Source: Ettlia oleoabundans
Taxonomy: Eukaryota; Chlorophyta; Chlorophyceae; Chlamydomonadales
DNA length: 17,349 bases
Assembly (NCBI GenBank): GCA_019693395.1
Contig: JAAMXP010004080.1
Location: 4,742-22,090, forward strand
Reading direction: 5' to 3'
The notes under the pieces: model-generated
The model's input: the letters and a program-made list of their open reading frames with translations, nothing else
Databases searched by the model: none
Told to the model about the DNA's origin: nothing
Shown here: positions 1 to 9,553 of the stretch, piece by piece
Layout of the letters: the number at the start of each line of letters is the position of its first letter
Numbering within the stretch: the stretch's first letter is position 1
Translations under genes and position numbers: made by a program

Positions 1-71
1 CCCCCGCCTCACCACGCGCCGCCCGAACCACCATTTCACACACCCGACACCACGTTCCCCTTACCAAGCAG

Positions 72-724
72 GTTAGCAAGCTGCTGCCGGCAGAGCAGTC
101 CCCCACAGTGAGTCAGCTAGTGGACAGCGAGTTTGTGGCGGTGGAGGTTATCATGGACGAGTCCAAGGCGCGAGAGCTCATCCCGCACTGCAAGCGCCTG
201 GGAGCCACCGGAATATTCACATGTGGGTGGTTTACAGTGTACGCTGTTTTTCCTATGCCTTATCTCTAGGTCAGGTATGCCCCAATCGGCAGGGGCATTG
301 CAATCGCCTGGGAAGCTGCTGGGAAGCTTCACATGTGCGTCCATTTCCTCATTGCACTGCTGCTGCTCATATGCCTTGCGGTACCATTTCTCGGTCACGC
401 CTGACCTGGCTGCAGCCCTGGGGCAGTACAACTGCTCTTGGCCGCGGTAACGTTCACATGTGGGTGATTATCTGCACTGTCGTTTTTCATCTGAATGTTT
501 TTCATACCTAGTCTGGTGATGTTATTTTCTCTAGTTGGGATGCTTGTAGGCAGCCTTGCGAGGGTGAATGTGGCCGGCTCAGGGAGCGGTTTTAGGGGCC
601 GTATTCAGCGGCAGACTTGCATTTCAGCAGGCTTAGCAAAGCGTGTTCTGAGGGCCCCGGTTGTTCACGTTGCTTCTTCCCTATGCGGCTGCTTGCAGAT
701 AACATTGATGTCATCATACACTGA
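72..724 (+). CDS. hisG: ATP phosphoribosyltransferase (HisG), 3' end, two exons visible
   Basis: Catalyses the first step of histidine synthesis (ATP + PRPP to phosphoribosyl-ATP); in plants and algae this normally occurs in the plastid. Visible exons are 72..222 and 699..724, joined in phase 1 (T|AT = Tyr). The 58 residues contain SPTVSQLVDSEFVAVEV, then ELIPHCKRLGATGIF, and end YNIDVIIH. This is the order of the HisG C-terminal (ACT-like, histidine-binding regulatory) domain, where SPT(V/I), W/FVAV, a lysine/arginine-rich helix, GA.GI and a final I..(I/V) strand recur. The catalytic domain lies upstream of the window. Bases 1-71 read as intron end (C/T-rich, ...AAGCAG), although the frame stays open there, so the exon start is not certain. 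The final exon is only 26 bp, but its acceptor has a good pyrimidine tract and it restores the family's C-terminus exactly. The protein ends shortly after this strand, earlier than I recall for the plant enzymes. Confidence 0.8.
216..480 (+). repeat. Three degenerate copies of the HisG exon end/splice donor
   Basis: The palindrome CACATGTG occurs at 218-225 (across the real exon-intron junction), 330-337 and 455-462. The homology extends beyond it. Copy 1 and copy 3 share TTCACATGTGGGTG and a later GTTTTTC. Copy 2 is preceded by CGCCTGGGA, as is copy 1. Copies 2 and 3 lie inside the last intron and carry GTGCGT or GTGGGT, so they are potential decoy donors. Confidence 0.6.
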
Positions 725-1108
725 GCACTAGGATTGATGAAGACATGGTGCATCGAAAACAAGTGACCATGATTGCAATCTGCAAGGAACTTGCAAGGAA
801 GGAGAAGAGTCGCAGCGGCTCACCAACAAGCCCCGTAAACATTAAAGCAACACATTGCAGCAATGTTAGAACAAGCAATCCTTGGCGTTGCAATTTTCGC
901 ACTGAGAGCCACCCTCAAAATTTTCTGGTTGCACTCCGTGTTTTCACCCCCAAGATGCCAGTTTTGCCTCATGCTAGTGAGTTTCTTTGCATCAATGTTG
1001 AGTTACTTGGCCACGCTCGGATCACGCACAGAGCATTGTGTGTGCAACAGCATGAATTGAAACTGCATGTGCAGAGCTGGCCGCCAAGCGGCTGCCTGAA
1101 GAAATGTG

Positions 1109-1113
1109 TTACA
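1109..1113 (-). other. TGTAA polyadenylation signal candidate for gene 1323-2825(-)
   Basis: The minus strand reads TGTAA about 210 nt beyond the proposed stop codon at 1323. TGTAA is the usual chlorophyte poly(A) signal; a five-base match is weak evidence alone. Confidence 0.4.
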
Positions 1114-1275
1114 GGTTGAGCGGAGCAACAAAAGAGCGAGCAGCGAAGGCATGAGCAGAAACAGCGAACAGGAGAAACAGGCAGCAGCGTGGAGCAATAG
1201 GGCAGCAGAAGAAAATATTTTCAGCAAGGATGATGTAGTGCAGGGGGTGAAGTGGAAAAATAATGTGCCAACATT

Positions 1276-1280
1276 TGTAA
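1276..1280 (+). other. TGTAA polyadenylation signal candidate for HisG
   Basis: TGTAA on the plus strand lies about 550 nt after the HisG stop and is the first one there. If used, the HisG transcript overlaps the convergent minus-strand transcript by roughly 150-200 nt. Confidence 0.4.
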
Positions 1281-1322
1281 CGTAAATTTGCTCAAGAGTC
1301 CAAGGCATTCGGTTCACCCAGC

Positions 1323-2825
1323 CTACTCGCCGCCCTCACGCCGCCTCTGCGAGCAAGCAAGCAGCAGGGTGCAGCCAAGCAGGGGGTGTGTGGCTTGTCA
1401 GCGCATGCACGAGGTGTGCTGCCTTACTGCCTTAAGAAAAGGCTACTAAACCCATGAACGACTACAAGACAACACTGCTTGGATCCCTTCATGCAACAAC
1501 AGAGCACCGCAGATGCATCGGCTCATCAGCTCATCAACCATTGACTCATCAACAGTGTGTGCAACATGGGCCTGCATCCATGCCTCCTTGCCGCCTCGCT
1601 CTGGTGCAAGACTCCCAGGGGCAGTGCATTGTCCTGCCTCGGGCTGCCCGCTCACCTTTTCGCCCTTTGTTGCTTTCACTTTGAGCTTTATCTTGGGTGC
1701 TGCCGCAGCCGCTGGCGCACCCCCTGCGCTGGCCGCGCGCTTTGCGCCGCCAGAAGCACCGGTGGTAGAAGGTGTGCCGATTCCTCCAAGGTTGGTAGGA
1801 ATGACCTCCCCCTTCTCTGCCTGCAGCCGCCAGAAAATTTGTAAACCAACAGTGAACAAAGGGTACACGTGCCAGCGTGTTTCCCCGGATTATGCACTCA
1901 AAAAGTCGGGAAGCAAGGTAAGACAGAAAGGTAAGCCAGGCTCCAAGGTCGAGGGAGGGAGGGAGGGCGCGGGCCCACTTGGCGGACTGCAAAAAGGGAT
2001 GCAGCTAGCGAACACAACACAATAAACCAAAAAAAGAAGGCAATGAAAACGACTGTTCCATCAACTACCACTTCACTCAGCAATCTACTCCCACCTCTGG
2101 AGTTGTTGAGCAGGGCATCAAGCGTTGGACGGGGCGCAAGTCAGCAAGGCACAGCCATCGCTTCTGCCCTTCCCTGCCCTTCCCGTGCTTTTGCTGCTTC
2201 TTGCTCCCTCTATCCCTGCCTTTACATACCTCATCACACCTCTCCTACTTTCACCTCACCGCCCCCCCAGTTCCTATCCCTTACGCCCCTCCCTCACCTA
2301 CCCTGTCCCTTCCTCACCACCCTTCCCTTCACCTCGCCTCACCTCTGTTAGATGCATGGCCCCCGGCGCCAGCGCAAACGCTCGGTCAAAGACCGCCTTG
2401 GTCAACGGCTTAAACTCGGGCCTGTTAGTGGAGGGGAACTGCTGGGCCAGCGGAGCTAAGTCATATGACGTGCCCTTCCGGCGCCACTCAGTGAAGCACA
2501 GCACCCGGCTCTGGTAGTCGGCGGGCACAAGGCGGCCGCTCAGCACGTGCGCTGCGATGTTGGTCAAGTTGTGAGCGTCCAGCAAGGTGCTGTCGCCGCG
2601 CTGGTGGGGCTCATCTGGGACCACTGCAAGGCGTGAGAAGCGGGCAGTGGCGGCAGGGTTGGCGCGCAGCAGGCGGCAGGGAGTAGCAGCGGCAGCAGTA
2701 ATGGCAGTGGATGGGTGCAGAGCCCGGATGCCATTGCCGCGGCGCGTGCATGGTAGTTATAGATGCCAGGCTGCGCTATTTAACGCACGTGGGCCTTGCT
2801 CTAGCAGCAGAAAGGGCTTGGCCAT
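1323..2825 (-). CDS. Uncharacterised 168-aa protein with a basic C-terminal tail, four exons
   Basis: I do not recognise this protein. Minus-strand exons are 2789..2825, 2343..2623, 1656..1820 and 1323..1346. All junctions have GT-AG ends (donors GTGCGT, GTGAGG, GTGAGC) and compatible phases (1, 0, 0). It starts MAKPFLLLEQGPLVPDEP. The core (residues about 13-106) has the conserved look of a folded domain, with LLDAHNLTNIAAHVLSGRL, VLCFTEWRRKG and FKPLTKAVFDRAF. An Ala/Gly/Thr-rich linker (about 118-148) follows, then a basic tail with PKIKLKVKATKGEK and RRREGGE. There is no signal peptide or membrane segment. The tail suggests a nuclear or nucleic-acid-bound protein; that is inference. Reading through the last donor instead gives a longer end with a stop at 1446. 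Intron 1 stays open in the exon 2 frame for about 130 bp, but has no ATG there. Confidence 0.6.
1953..1967 (+). other. G-quadruplex motif (GGGA repeats)
   Basis: Four GGG runs are separated by single A residues, a canonical four-tract G-quadruplex pattern. It lies in intron 2 of the minus-strand gene 1323-2825, on the strand that serves as its template. Confidence 0.5.
2158..2345. repeat. Pyrimidine-rich tract (G-rich in the transcript) at the 5' end of an intron
   Basis: About 190 bp of the plus strand is almost all C and T with scattered A, including a run of seven C. On the coding (minus) strand this is many GGG runs with GGTGAGG and GGGAAGGG motifs, starting directly at the GTGAGG donor of intron 2 of gene 1323-2825(-). 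Confidence 0.6.
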
Positions 2826-3060
2826 TTATTGCCACGCCATCAGTAGGCAAAAGGTTCCAGTGACCGCTTCAGCACACTGCAAACAGCTGTCAAAATAGAT
2901 AGTACACAGCGCGGTGCCAATATAAGCGAAGTGAGACGAAGAAAGGCACTGCATTATGGCAGGGTTTTTGGGGGTACGGGCCAATCTTTGGTGCTAGTGG
3001 GGCTTGATCAGAAGCAATCTTTGCCAAAACCACGCCCAACTGGCAGTTGGTGGCTGCTGG
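2826..3060. promoter_or_regulatory. Divergent promoter region between gene 1323-2825(-) and pGlcT(+)
   Basis: The two start codons face away from each other across 235 bp. CCAATATAAG at 2918-2927 supplies a TATA-like element on the plus strand about 140 bp before the pGlcT ATG. Read on the minus strand the same bases give CTTATATTGG, about 95 bp before the other ATG. The promoter role is inferred from position and motif only. Confidence 0.4.
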
Positions 3061-6000
3061 ATGACACTGATCACAACCCGCCACCTGCAAGCTGTTCCCC
3101 AAGCTTCAAAACCCACCCACGTTGGTGGATCCAAATCCCGATTAGTGCGCCGCGCCAGCCGACCCGTGGTCGCGGGTCTTGGCTGGCACGGCCAAATGAG
3201 CGGTAGCGGCAGCCCCACCCGCCGGCACGACACAGAACTCGAGCGCCTGCCCCTGTTTTCCCAGCCCACCTCTGGTAGCGCCAGCCCTGGCGGCATGGGA
3301 ACTCTCAAGCACCGCTCAGGGGGCGCCCTAGGCAACTCCCTCGTCCCTGGCGCTACAGCTGCTGATGGCGGCGCACCAGCCGGTGGCGCAGCACCCAGTT
3401 CGCTTTCGCCCGCAGTGCTGCTATGCGTGGCAGTTGCCAGCATGGGGGCACTGTGCTTTGGCTACAACCTGGCTGTGCTGAATGGCCCGCTGGAAGTGTT
3501 ATCTCAGCAGCTGGGATTCGGCGGCAATGCCTTCTTGCAGGGCCTGGTGAGTAGCTGCTTCCGAAGCGGACCAGCTAGCTTGGTTGCTTGTGCTGTCAGC
3601 AAATGGTGTCATCTGTGCTGTGCGCCTATGCTCTCGGTTTCAGGCCTGTATTGTTTCTTGTGTTGTCCGTGTAAAGCTTCTGTTGTTGCTGTATGTTAAC
3701 AGCAAAATGCTTGCAAGGTTGAGCACATGTAGCAATCCCCTGAAATCCAAATGTGCACACATGCACGCTCCAGTATATGTTCCTCTAACCTTCTCCAGCT
3801 CCACGCTAGTTACACTCAAATATGGCAACCTGATCAATCCGTTTCCTTGCGCCTGCAGGTGGTCAGCACCTGTCTGCTGGGTGCTGCAGTTGGCAGCCTG
3901 TTGGGCTCAGGCCTGGCTGACTCCCTGGGACGGCGCAAAGCCTTTCTGTTGGACACTGTGCCGCTGATCGCTGGAGCTTTGTTGAGCGCAGCCGCCACAG
4001 GGTTGACGGGCGTGATCGCAGGGCGTGTGATGACTGGGATCGGCATCGGCCTGTCATCAGCGCTGGTGCCCCTGTACATCTCAGAGGTGCGTGTTTTGTG
4101 GGTGCTGCTGGTGGAGGTACTGTCGAAGTTATAATGTAGTGCTGTAATCGTGACAAGGAAGTGTGCAGTGTAGTTGTTTTCTGCTAGATCAGCTGCTGTT
4201 TGTTTGTTCGTTCCTGCCGGGCCAGCCTAGTCGGTTATAGGATGCCGTATGAGTGCTGGTGTTGGTCTTGGTAGCTTTGTGCATGCACGTGCGAAATGCG
4301 GATTACCAAACGTGGCGAATATGCTTCTAGTTACTGCACAAAGTAACCCGCTAGCTTTGGTTCACCCTAGTGCAATTCAACCAGCATATCCTTTGTCACC
4401 TCCCCACCCCAGGTTGCCTACCAAGGAGCATAACCCCGACACCATGCTGGGATTAATCCACCACCTCATAGTTTGCATCCATCCGTGCCTCCTCACTTTC
4501 CCTGCTGTCCTGCACTTCCATCGCCACCGAACTGCAGACCTCCCCCACCGCGCTGCGCGGCACGCTGGGTTCCATCAACCAGCTGATGATCTGTGTAGGC
4601 ATTCTGGTTGCACTGCTAGTCAATGTGATGTTGCCCGCGGCACAGTGGCGGGCAATGTTTATGATATCGGCCATCCCTGCAGCTCTGCTGGGCCTCGGTA
4701 AGTGCATGCCTGCGGAGGTATCCACTGGCTGACAATCATTTCGTGGCAATCACTTTGCGGCTGGAAAGATCGCTGCAAGTGTGTCAAACCGTCAATTCTT
4801 GTATAGTACTGCTTGCCTGCCTGCTGTCATATGTGCTGGCATCCATGCTCTCGTGTGTGGCTGCCTGCTTCCTTACAGGCGTGTCCCTGTGCCCTGATCT
4901 CCCACACGCATCAATATGACCGCCCTGACTTCACCTCTTCTCATCCCTGTACATTATGCTGGTTTGCCCTTAGTCTCCACCTGGTTGAGACCCCGCCTGA
5001 TTGCCCTTTCACCTTCGCCCCCCGCCTGCCACTGCAGGAATGCTGGTGTGCCCCGAGTCCCCCACCTGGCTGAACCTCAAGGGCCTGCGGCGGGAGGCAA
5101 CGGCGGTGGCTGAGAAGTTGTGGGGGGCAGAGGGGCTCACCCAGTTGGGCTCAGGTGCGACTGTGTCTGTGTGTGCATGTGGTGTGGTTGTGAGTCTGGA
5201 GATGTGCGTTAAACGCTCTGTCTGGAAAACATCAGGGTGCTACTGTCTCTGTAAACAAACTACCGCGCATCAGGCGTGCTTGCCTTCGCTTTGTGTGCTG
5301 TGGTGTGGTGTGTGCCCTGCCCGGTCTGCTTCCTGCCTGCCTGCCCACATGCCTGCCCTGCACTCTTAAACGACCCACATCGCGGTACCGTGTGCCCTGG
5401 CTGTGCATCGGTATGGCTGGCTTTGTCTGCATTGTTCTACCACCAAGTGCACTGTGTCAGTCTGTCGTGTCACAGCACAGTGTGCTAGATACACGTATGA
5501 CTCCTTTGTGCCTCATAGAAAATGTTGAGGCTGGAGTTAGCTGCGTCTGTGTGCCAGACGCGCAGACCTGGGACGCCCAACCGTGGCAGCTATATTAAGC
5601 TGCCTGCTGAACATGCACCTCTTGCCGTTGCTTCCCCAACTCTGAACAGCCAAGGAGCAAGGTGAAGGTGGGAGTGGCGGCGAGGCGTCATGGGGCGAGG
5701 TGCTGAGCAGCCGGGCCGCCATCACCGGCATGCTACTCTTTCTGTTCCAGCAGTTTTCGGGCGTCAATGCAATCGTCTACTTCTCATCCTCAGGTGAGCA
5801 ATTTTAGTTATTGGGCAAGTGATGGTTGCAGAACAAGTAAGAATTGCATGAATGCAACACATTTGTCTACTCGTCTCCTCACGTGAGCGATGCACAGCTG
5901 CAAAAATGGCACTCGCAAGCAGCAGATGTGGAGATTTGCTTTTTGCGCGAGGTGCAACTCGCTGGTGGCGAGGGCATGGCAGAATTTGGCATGAGGATGG

Positions 6001-8119
6001 ACCCTCACCACCGCCCACCCCAACCCAACCCGCGCTGCCACTCCGCTTATCCCTGCCGGGAGATCAGTGCCAGCCTGTCAAGCTGCACCTGCCTCTGTAT
6101 CCTATTGATTGCCTGCTTGATGTTGCCACGTTACCATCCACTGTGTTCACATGCTGTGTTGTGTTGCCGTTTCCTGCCGCTCGCCTCACGCCGCAGTGTT
6201 TGAGAAGGCGGGCATCCAGTCCGGTGCGCTTGCGAGCGCCGCTGTGGGCGCAACAAATGTGGTTGGCACAGTGGTTGCGGCTGGCCTCATGGATAAAGCA
6301 GGCAGGAAGTGAGTTGGCTGGCTGGAAATCACGCTGGGGGGTTCCTGTGCGCTGGCAGACAGTGCTCGCTGGTAGCTGCAATTTCGCGGTGTGTTTTCCA
6401 GTACACCGGTTGCTGTGTTTCTCTTTATTGTGTGCCAGGGGAGCTGACCACAAGGCAGGGAAAACATATGGATTGTCGCTTTATGATTGTTTCAAATCTA
6501 TATTCTTGTATCTTGGTGTTGGCCAAACCTGCCTTGCAGGCAGCTCATGGGCCTCAGTTTCACAGGCATGGGCCTTAGCATGCTTGTGATGGCGGCGGGG
6601 CTGGCGCTGCCCTTCCTTAGCGGTGAGCGGGGATGACAGGCTGACCTAGCCACGCTTGTGTAGCCCGCCAAAGATGAGCATGCGGCAAAAGGCTGGCCTG
6701 TCAGTTGCCCCTTTTGCAACTGCAGCACTGGCTTTCCTATGTGCCCCTTTGCAATTGCAGCATTGTATGGCAGCACTGCCTGTCATGTCTGATGTCTTCC
6801 TGCAGATGCCGCATCGGGCGGCCTGCCATGAACCCATTGCACACTCAAGTGCAGGGTTTACCAAGAACTCATTGTTGGGTTTCTGGCGTATGGGTGTATT
6901 GCCTCGTCTCCAGTTGTACCCTCGTGAACCTGTTGCCCCCCTACACTGCAATGTGCCACTCTGCTTTATTTTTTTTCTTTCTTTTCTTTCTTTTGTCCCA
7001 CTCTGCTATGCTGAGGTTTGAGATTTCAGGTGGTGCGGATCAATCGTTGCCTTACGTGCCTCCACCGTAATAGCATTATTGTTCGCGGCATCACGGGAAC
7101 CCCCCCTGGCTGCGACACTGTTGAACACCGTCCCTTCACACTGCCATCTGCGTATGCCTCTTATACCCTTTTTCAGGGAGAGTATAACGCGTCTTTACAC
7201 TATCCCCCTTTTTCCTTGCCTCTGCAGCTCTCACAGGACCTATCGCACTGGTGGGCACCCTGGCCTACATCCTGTCTTTTGCCTTGGGCGCCGGCCCCGT
7301 GCCCGGTCTGCTGGTCCCAGAAATCACTGCGGCACGCATCCGAGGTGAGGTCGTGTTCATATGATGGTTGCATTTGCAAGAGCCTGGTGATGGCCATGGC
7401 GGGCTAGCGGCTCTGGCGCTTGTTACGCGTGCGGTGTGTATGTGTATCTAGCACTGGTTGGAGACGTGCACTTTATGCAAGGCCACCTTCACATCCCGGC
7501 TTTGTCGGTAGTTGGTGTGCATTTGTTGCTGGTTGACTTGTGCGCCAAACTGGCAGGAAGATGTTGTTCTTGTTGTACCGTACATGCGTGTAAAGCATTG
7601 CACTTAACAGGTCTCTATTCTACAACATGCTGAACTGCATCCTACATTGTGATTATATCACGAAATCCCAACTCTGCCTGTTTGACTTGGTGCCGCAGGC
7701 CGTGCTGTGTCACTATCGATGGTCACTCATGTGAGTGCCGCAGAGTTGCTTGCCTTCCTACATGGCTACTCGCTACCGTGCCTGCCAGCATGCTTGACAA
7801 CTTGCCTGCTGCCTGCCCGGCGGGCCGTCAGCAGCCCCAACATTGAGATTGCTTGGCTCGCCTCGTGCATGCCCCCGCGCCTGTGATCCAATCTGTTGGT
7901 TCCTGCTGTTGTTCGTGTCTTCCCCAATGGCTGCAGTGGGTTTGCAACTTTGCAATCGGGCAGCTGTTCCTCTCGGCTGTCTCCACTTTTGGGGTGCCGC
8001 TCGTCTACCTCTTCTTCGCCGCCGTATGCTTCGCGTGCGTGGCCTTTGTGTCGCGAAACGTGGTGGAGACCAAGGGGCGATCATTGGAGGAGATTGAGCT
8101 TGCAATGGCGGCGGTCTGA
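3061..8119 (+). CDS. pGlcT: Plastidic glucose transporter (pGlcT-type MFS sugar porter)
   Basis: Probably carries glucose across the inner chloroplast envelope, exporting sugar from starch breakdown. Exons: 3061..3546, 3859..4086, 4538..4697, 5038..5154, 5650..5793, 6197..6308, 6540..6622, 7228..7344, 7699..7730, 7937..8119; 553 aa, close to the plant protein. Sugar-porter signatures appear in order: FGYNLAVLNG in the first helix (about residue 130), ADSLGRRKAF, GRVMTGIGIG with VPLYISE, RGTLGSINQL, PESPTWL (usual R replaced by T), FQQFSGVNAIVYFSS, MDKAGRK, LGAGPVPGLLVPEI, and NVVETKGRSLEEIELA at the C-terminus. The wording follows plant pGlcT rather than plasma-membrane hexose/H+ symporters such as Chlorella HUP1. 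The first 56 residues have no acidic residue and contain RLVRRASRPVVAG, typical of a chloroplast transit peptide. ATG 3061 is the first Met after an in-frame TAG at 2995; ATG 3196 would remove the transit peptide. Exon 9 is a 32-bp microexon. Confidence 0.9.
6705..6765 (+). repeat. Tandem duplicated acceptor-like segment in pGlcT intron 7
   Basis: Two similar segments of about 25 bp (6705-6730 and 6741-6765) each read TGCCCCTTT.GCAA.TGCAGCA. Each is a pyrimidine tract followed by TGCAG, like a real 3' splice site, but upstream of the acceptor that gives a consistent frame (7227). Confidence 0.5.
6969..6994 (+). repeat. T/C-only run in pGlcT intron 7
   Basis: A 26-bp uninterrupted pyrimidine run, mostly T with CTTT units, lies about 230 bp before the acceptor of exon 8. 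It is a simple repeat with no supported function. Confidence 0.6.
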
Positions 8120-8685
8120 GGCGGCTGGCACTCAATGGTTTTTGAATATTCTCTGGGGCGATGGCATGCCTGTGGCAGGCTGGCAGTGCCAGCACCAGAG
8201 ACTGATGGGCAAGCTTGTAGGAGGAAATTCGTGCAAGGATGGCAGGGGTGCTATGAGCAGGCCATGCCGGCCAAACAGACAGTGAGAACAAAACAGTTGA
8301 TTCTTCTCTTGTGATGCTGTTCTTTTTGAGTGAATCTACTGCTGCTCCCTTCTCGTCATGTCATTGCTCTTTTGCGTTACCAGCAAGCTGCAGACTGCAG
8401 ATGTGGCGCCATAGTTTTAGGGCCAAGCTCAAACCGTGTATGTTGGCCTCACATGGATTGAATGAATGCAGCATGCCAAAGTAAACAGACTGGTCGGGTC
8501 ACATCGCAAGGACTTCTTGCTATCGGGCACATGCCTGGCAGCCAGTCTTGCAAAATTACACCGTTTGACATCACCGGCATGCCAAGGCAAGCAGTACCAA
8601 AAATCAGTTCAAGGGTTATTGCCAGGCACAGCCCCGACAAACCACCTATCTCCTGCCGTGTGTTCAAGGCTCCCGCATTTACATG
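8120..8685. other. Intergenic region between convergent genes pGlcT(+) and 8686-9553(-)
   Basis: No gene is supported here; it holds the 3' UTRs of both neighbours. A small perfect inverted repeat, CTGGCA-G-TGCCAG, lies at 8180-8192. Minus-strand TGTAA at 8556-8560 may serve the minus-strand gene. I found no plus-strand TGTAA for pGlcT in this stretch, so its poly(A) signal is unknown. Confidence 0.5.
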
Positions 8686-9553
8686 TTACAGCACCGGGAT
8701 GCCTCGGTCTTGCGTGTGCTTGAAGAAGGCCCTGAGGGACAGCGGCTGCAGCTGCTGCTGGGACAGTAATGCGGTGTACTGGCTGTACTGCTCCTGCGCA
8801 TGGCATGTGCAGGCAGTACAAACAGCTGTTCAGGAATGGCAGATGCTGACAACGTCGGGGCTAGAGAACTGTGCAGTGCCTGTGTGCAGACCTCGTCATG
8901 TAAGTGGTGATAGCTATGCAGATGATTTGGAGGAAGTACAGTGCAGTACATGGTCAGGCAGATGTGGTACGGCCATTATGGTTTGTTGTCGGCAGCAGCC
9001 TGCCTGCCACCACCAGCACCCGTGTCTCACCTGCACCCGGGGGTAGTGCCGCACGATCTCCTCGCTGCAGGGCGTGGCCTGGCCCAGCTGCTGCGTGATG
9101 ACAGCTGCCAAATCAGCTGCTGAAGGCTGGGGGGCGGTACAGGGAGCGGGACTGGCGGCTCGCGAGGCCCCTGGGGTGGTTTGCCGCGACATCTCCTCAG
9201 TTTCTAAAAGCCGCTCCTGGTCCAGTTCCTTAAAGTAGCTGGCCTCCTGTTGCAGGCCCCAAGCGTGCCCCTGCTGCTCCTGCTCCCTGCCAAGCTGTAA
9301 ATGCCGGTGGTGGCGTGGCGGCGGCGGGCTGCCAGGAGGAAGCGAGCTACCAGGCTGGGTAGGCGCGATGGAGACCAGCTGGGTGGCACTCGCGCAGACA
9401 GCCTGCGTATATATGTTCGCTTGATTCGGATAACTAAAGCGAGCAAGTCGGCAGACTCTTCCTGCGAAATTTGCAAGTTGTTACCTGCTCGCAAGAGTTC
9501 TTTCTGCGCTTGAATGTGACTTGCACCTCGTCTCCTGACTTGCGGCGATCCAT
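8686..9553 (-). CDS. Uncharacterised 182-aa protein, three exons
   Basis: I do not recognise this protein. Minus-strand exons are 9485..9553, 9031..9402 and 8686..8793, all joined in phase 0 with GT-AG ends (donors GTAACA, GTGAGA; acceptors ACGCAG, GCGCAG). The start is basic: MDRRKSGDEVQVTFKRRKNS. A Pro/Ser linker (GSSLPPGSPPPPRHHR, about 43-58) leads to a charged helical stretch with QQEASYFKELDQERLLETEE (about 75-94). A second Ala/Pro-rich linker follows, then a likely helical C-terminal part: SAADLAAVITQQLGQ, CSEEIVRHYPRVQ, EQYSQYTALLSQQQ, ending FFKHTQDRGIPVL. There is no signal peptide or membrane segment. A small adaptor or chromatin-associated protein would fit, but nothing proves it. 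The F-x-E-x-D...L..E pattern faintly recalls the sororin motif; I do not assign it. TGTAA overlaps the stop codon and recurs at 8678 and 8556 (minus strand). Confidence 0.6.

Larger units (their letters stand above)
725..1322. other. Overlapping 3' flanks of convergent genes HisG and 1323-2825(-)
   Basis: This stretch has no gene I can support and is more AT-rich than the coding parts. It should hold both 3' UTRs. A plus-strand frame is open at 745..1119 (124 codons), but it lacks family features and exon-like composition. I see no tRNA-like cloverleaf or other RNA gene. Confidence 0.5.

Noticed and set aside
745..1119. Plus-strand 124-codon open frame after HisG
   Set aside because: It lies in the AT-richer 3' flank with no motif or plausible promoter; it overlaps the expected 3' UTRs.
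2624..2757. Minus-strand reading extending the 168-aa protein upstream without splicing
   Set aside because: The frame is open and looks protein-like, but has no ATG before a stop. The same bases form a pyrimidine-rich acceptor tract, and the spliced 37-bp first exon gives a clean start.
5852..6589. Plus-strand 245-codon open frame
   Set aside because: It runs through pGlcT exon 6 in the wrong frame and through two introns; no family resemblance.
7542..7549. E2F-like octamer (reverse) in pGlcT
   Set aside because: It lies inside an intron far from any start codon; likely chance, and a caution for the POLD1 site.
8462..9046. Plus-strand 194-codon open frame with ATG
   Set aside because: It overlaps two exons and an intron of the minus-strand gene, has scattered Cys/Trp composition and no recognisable motif; the spliced minus-strand model is more coherent.
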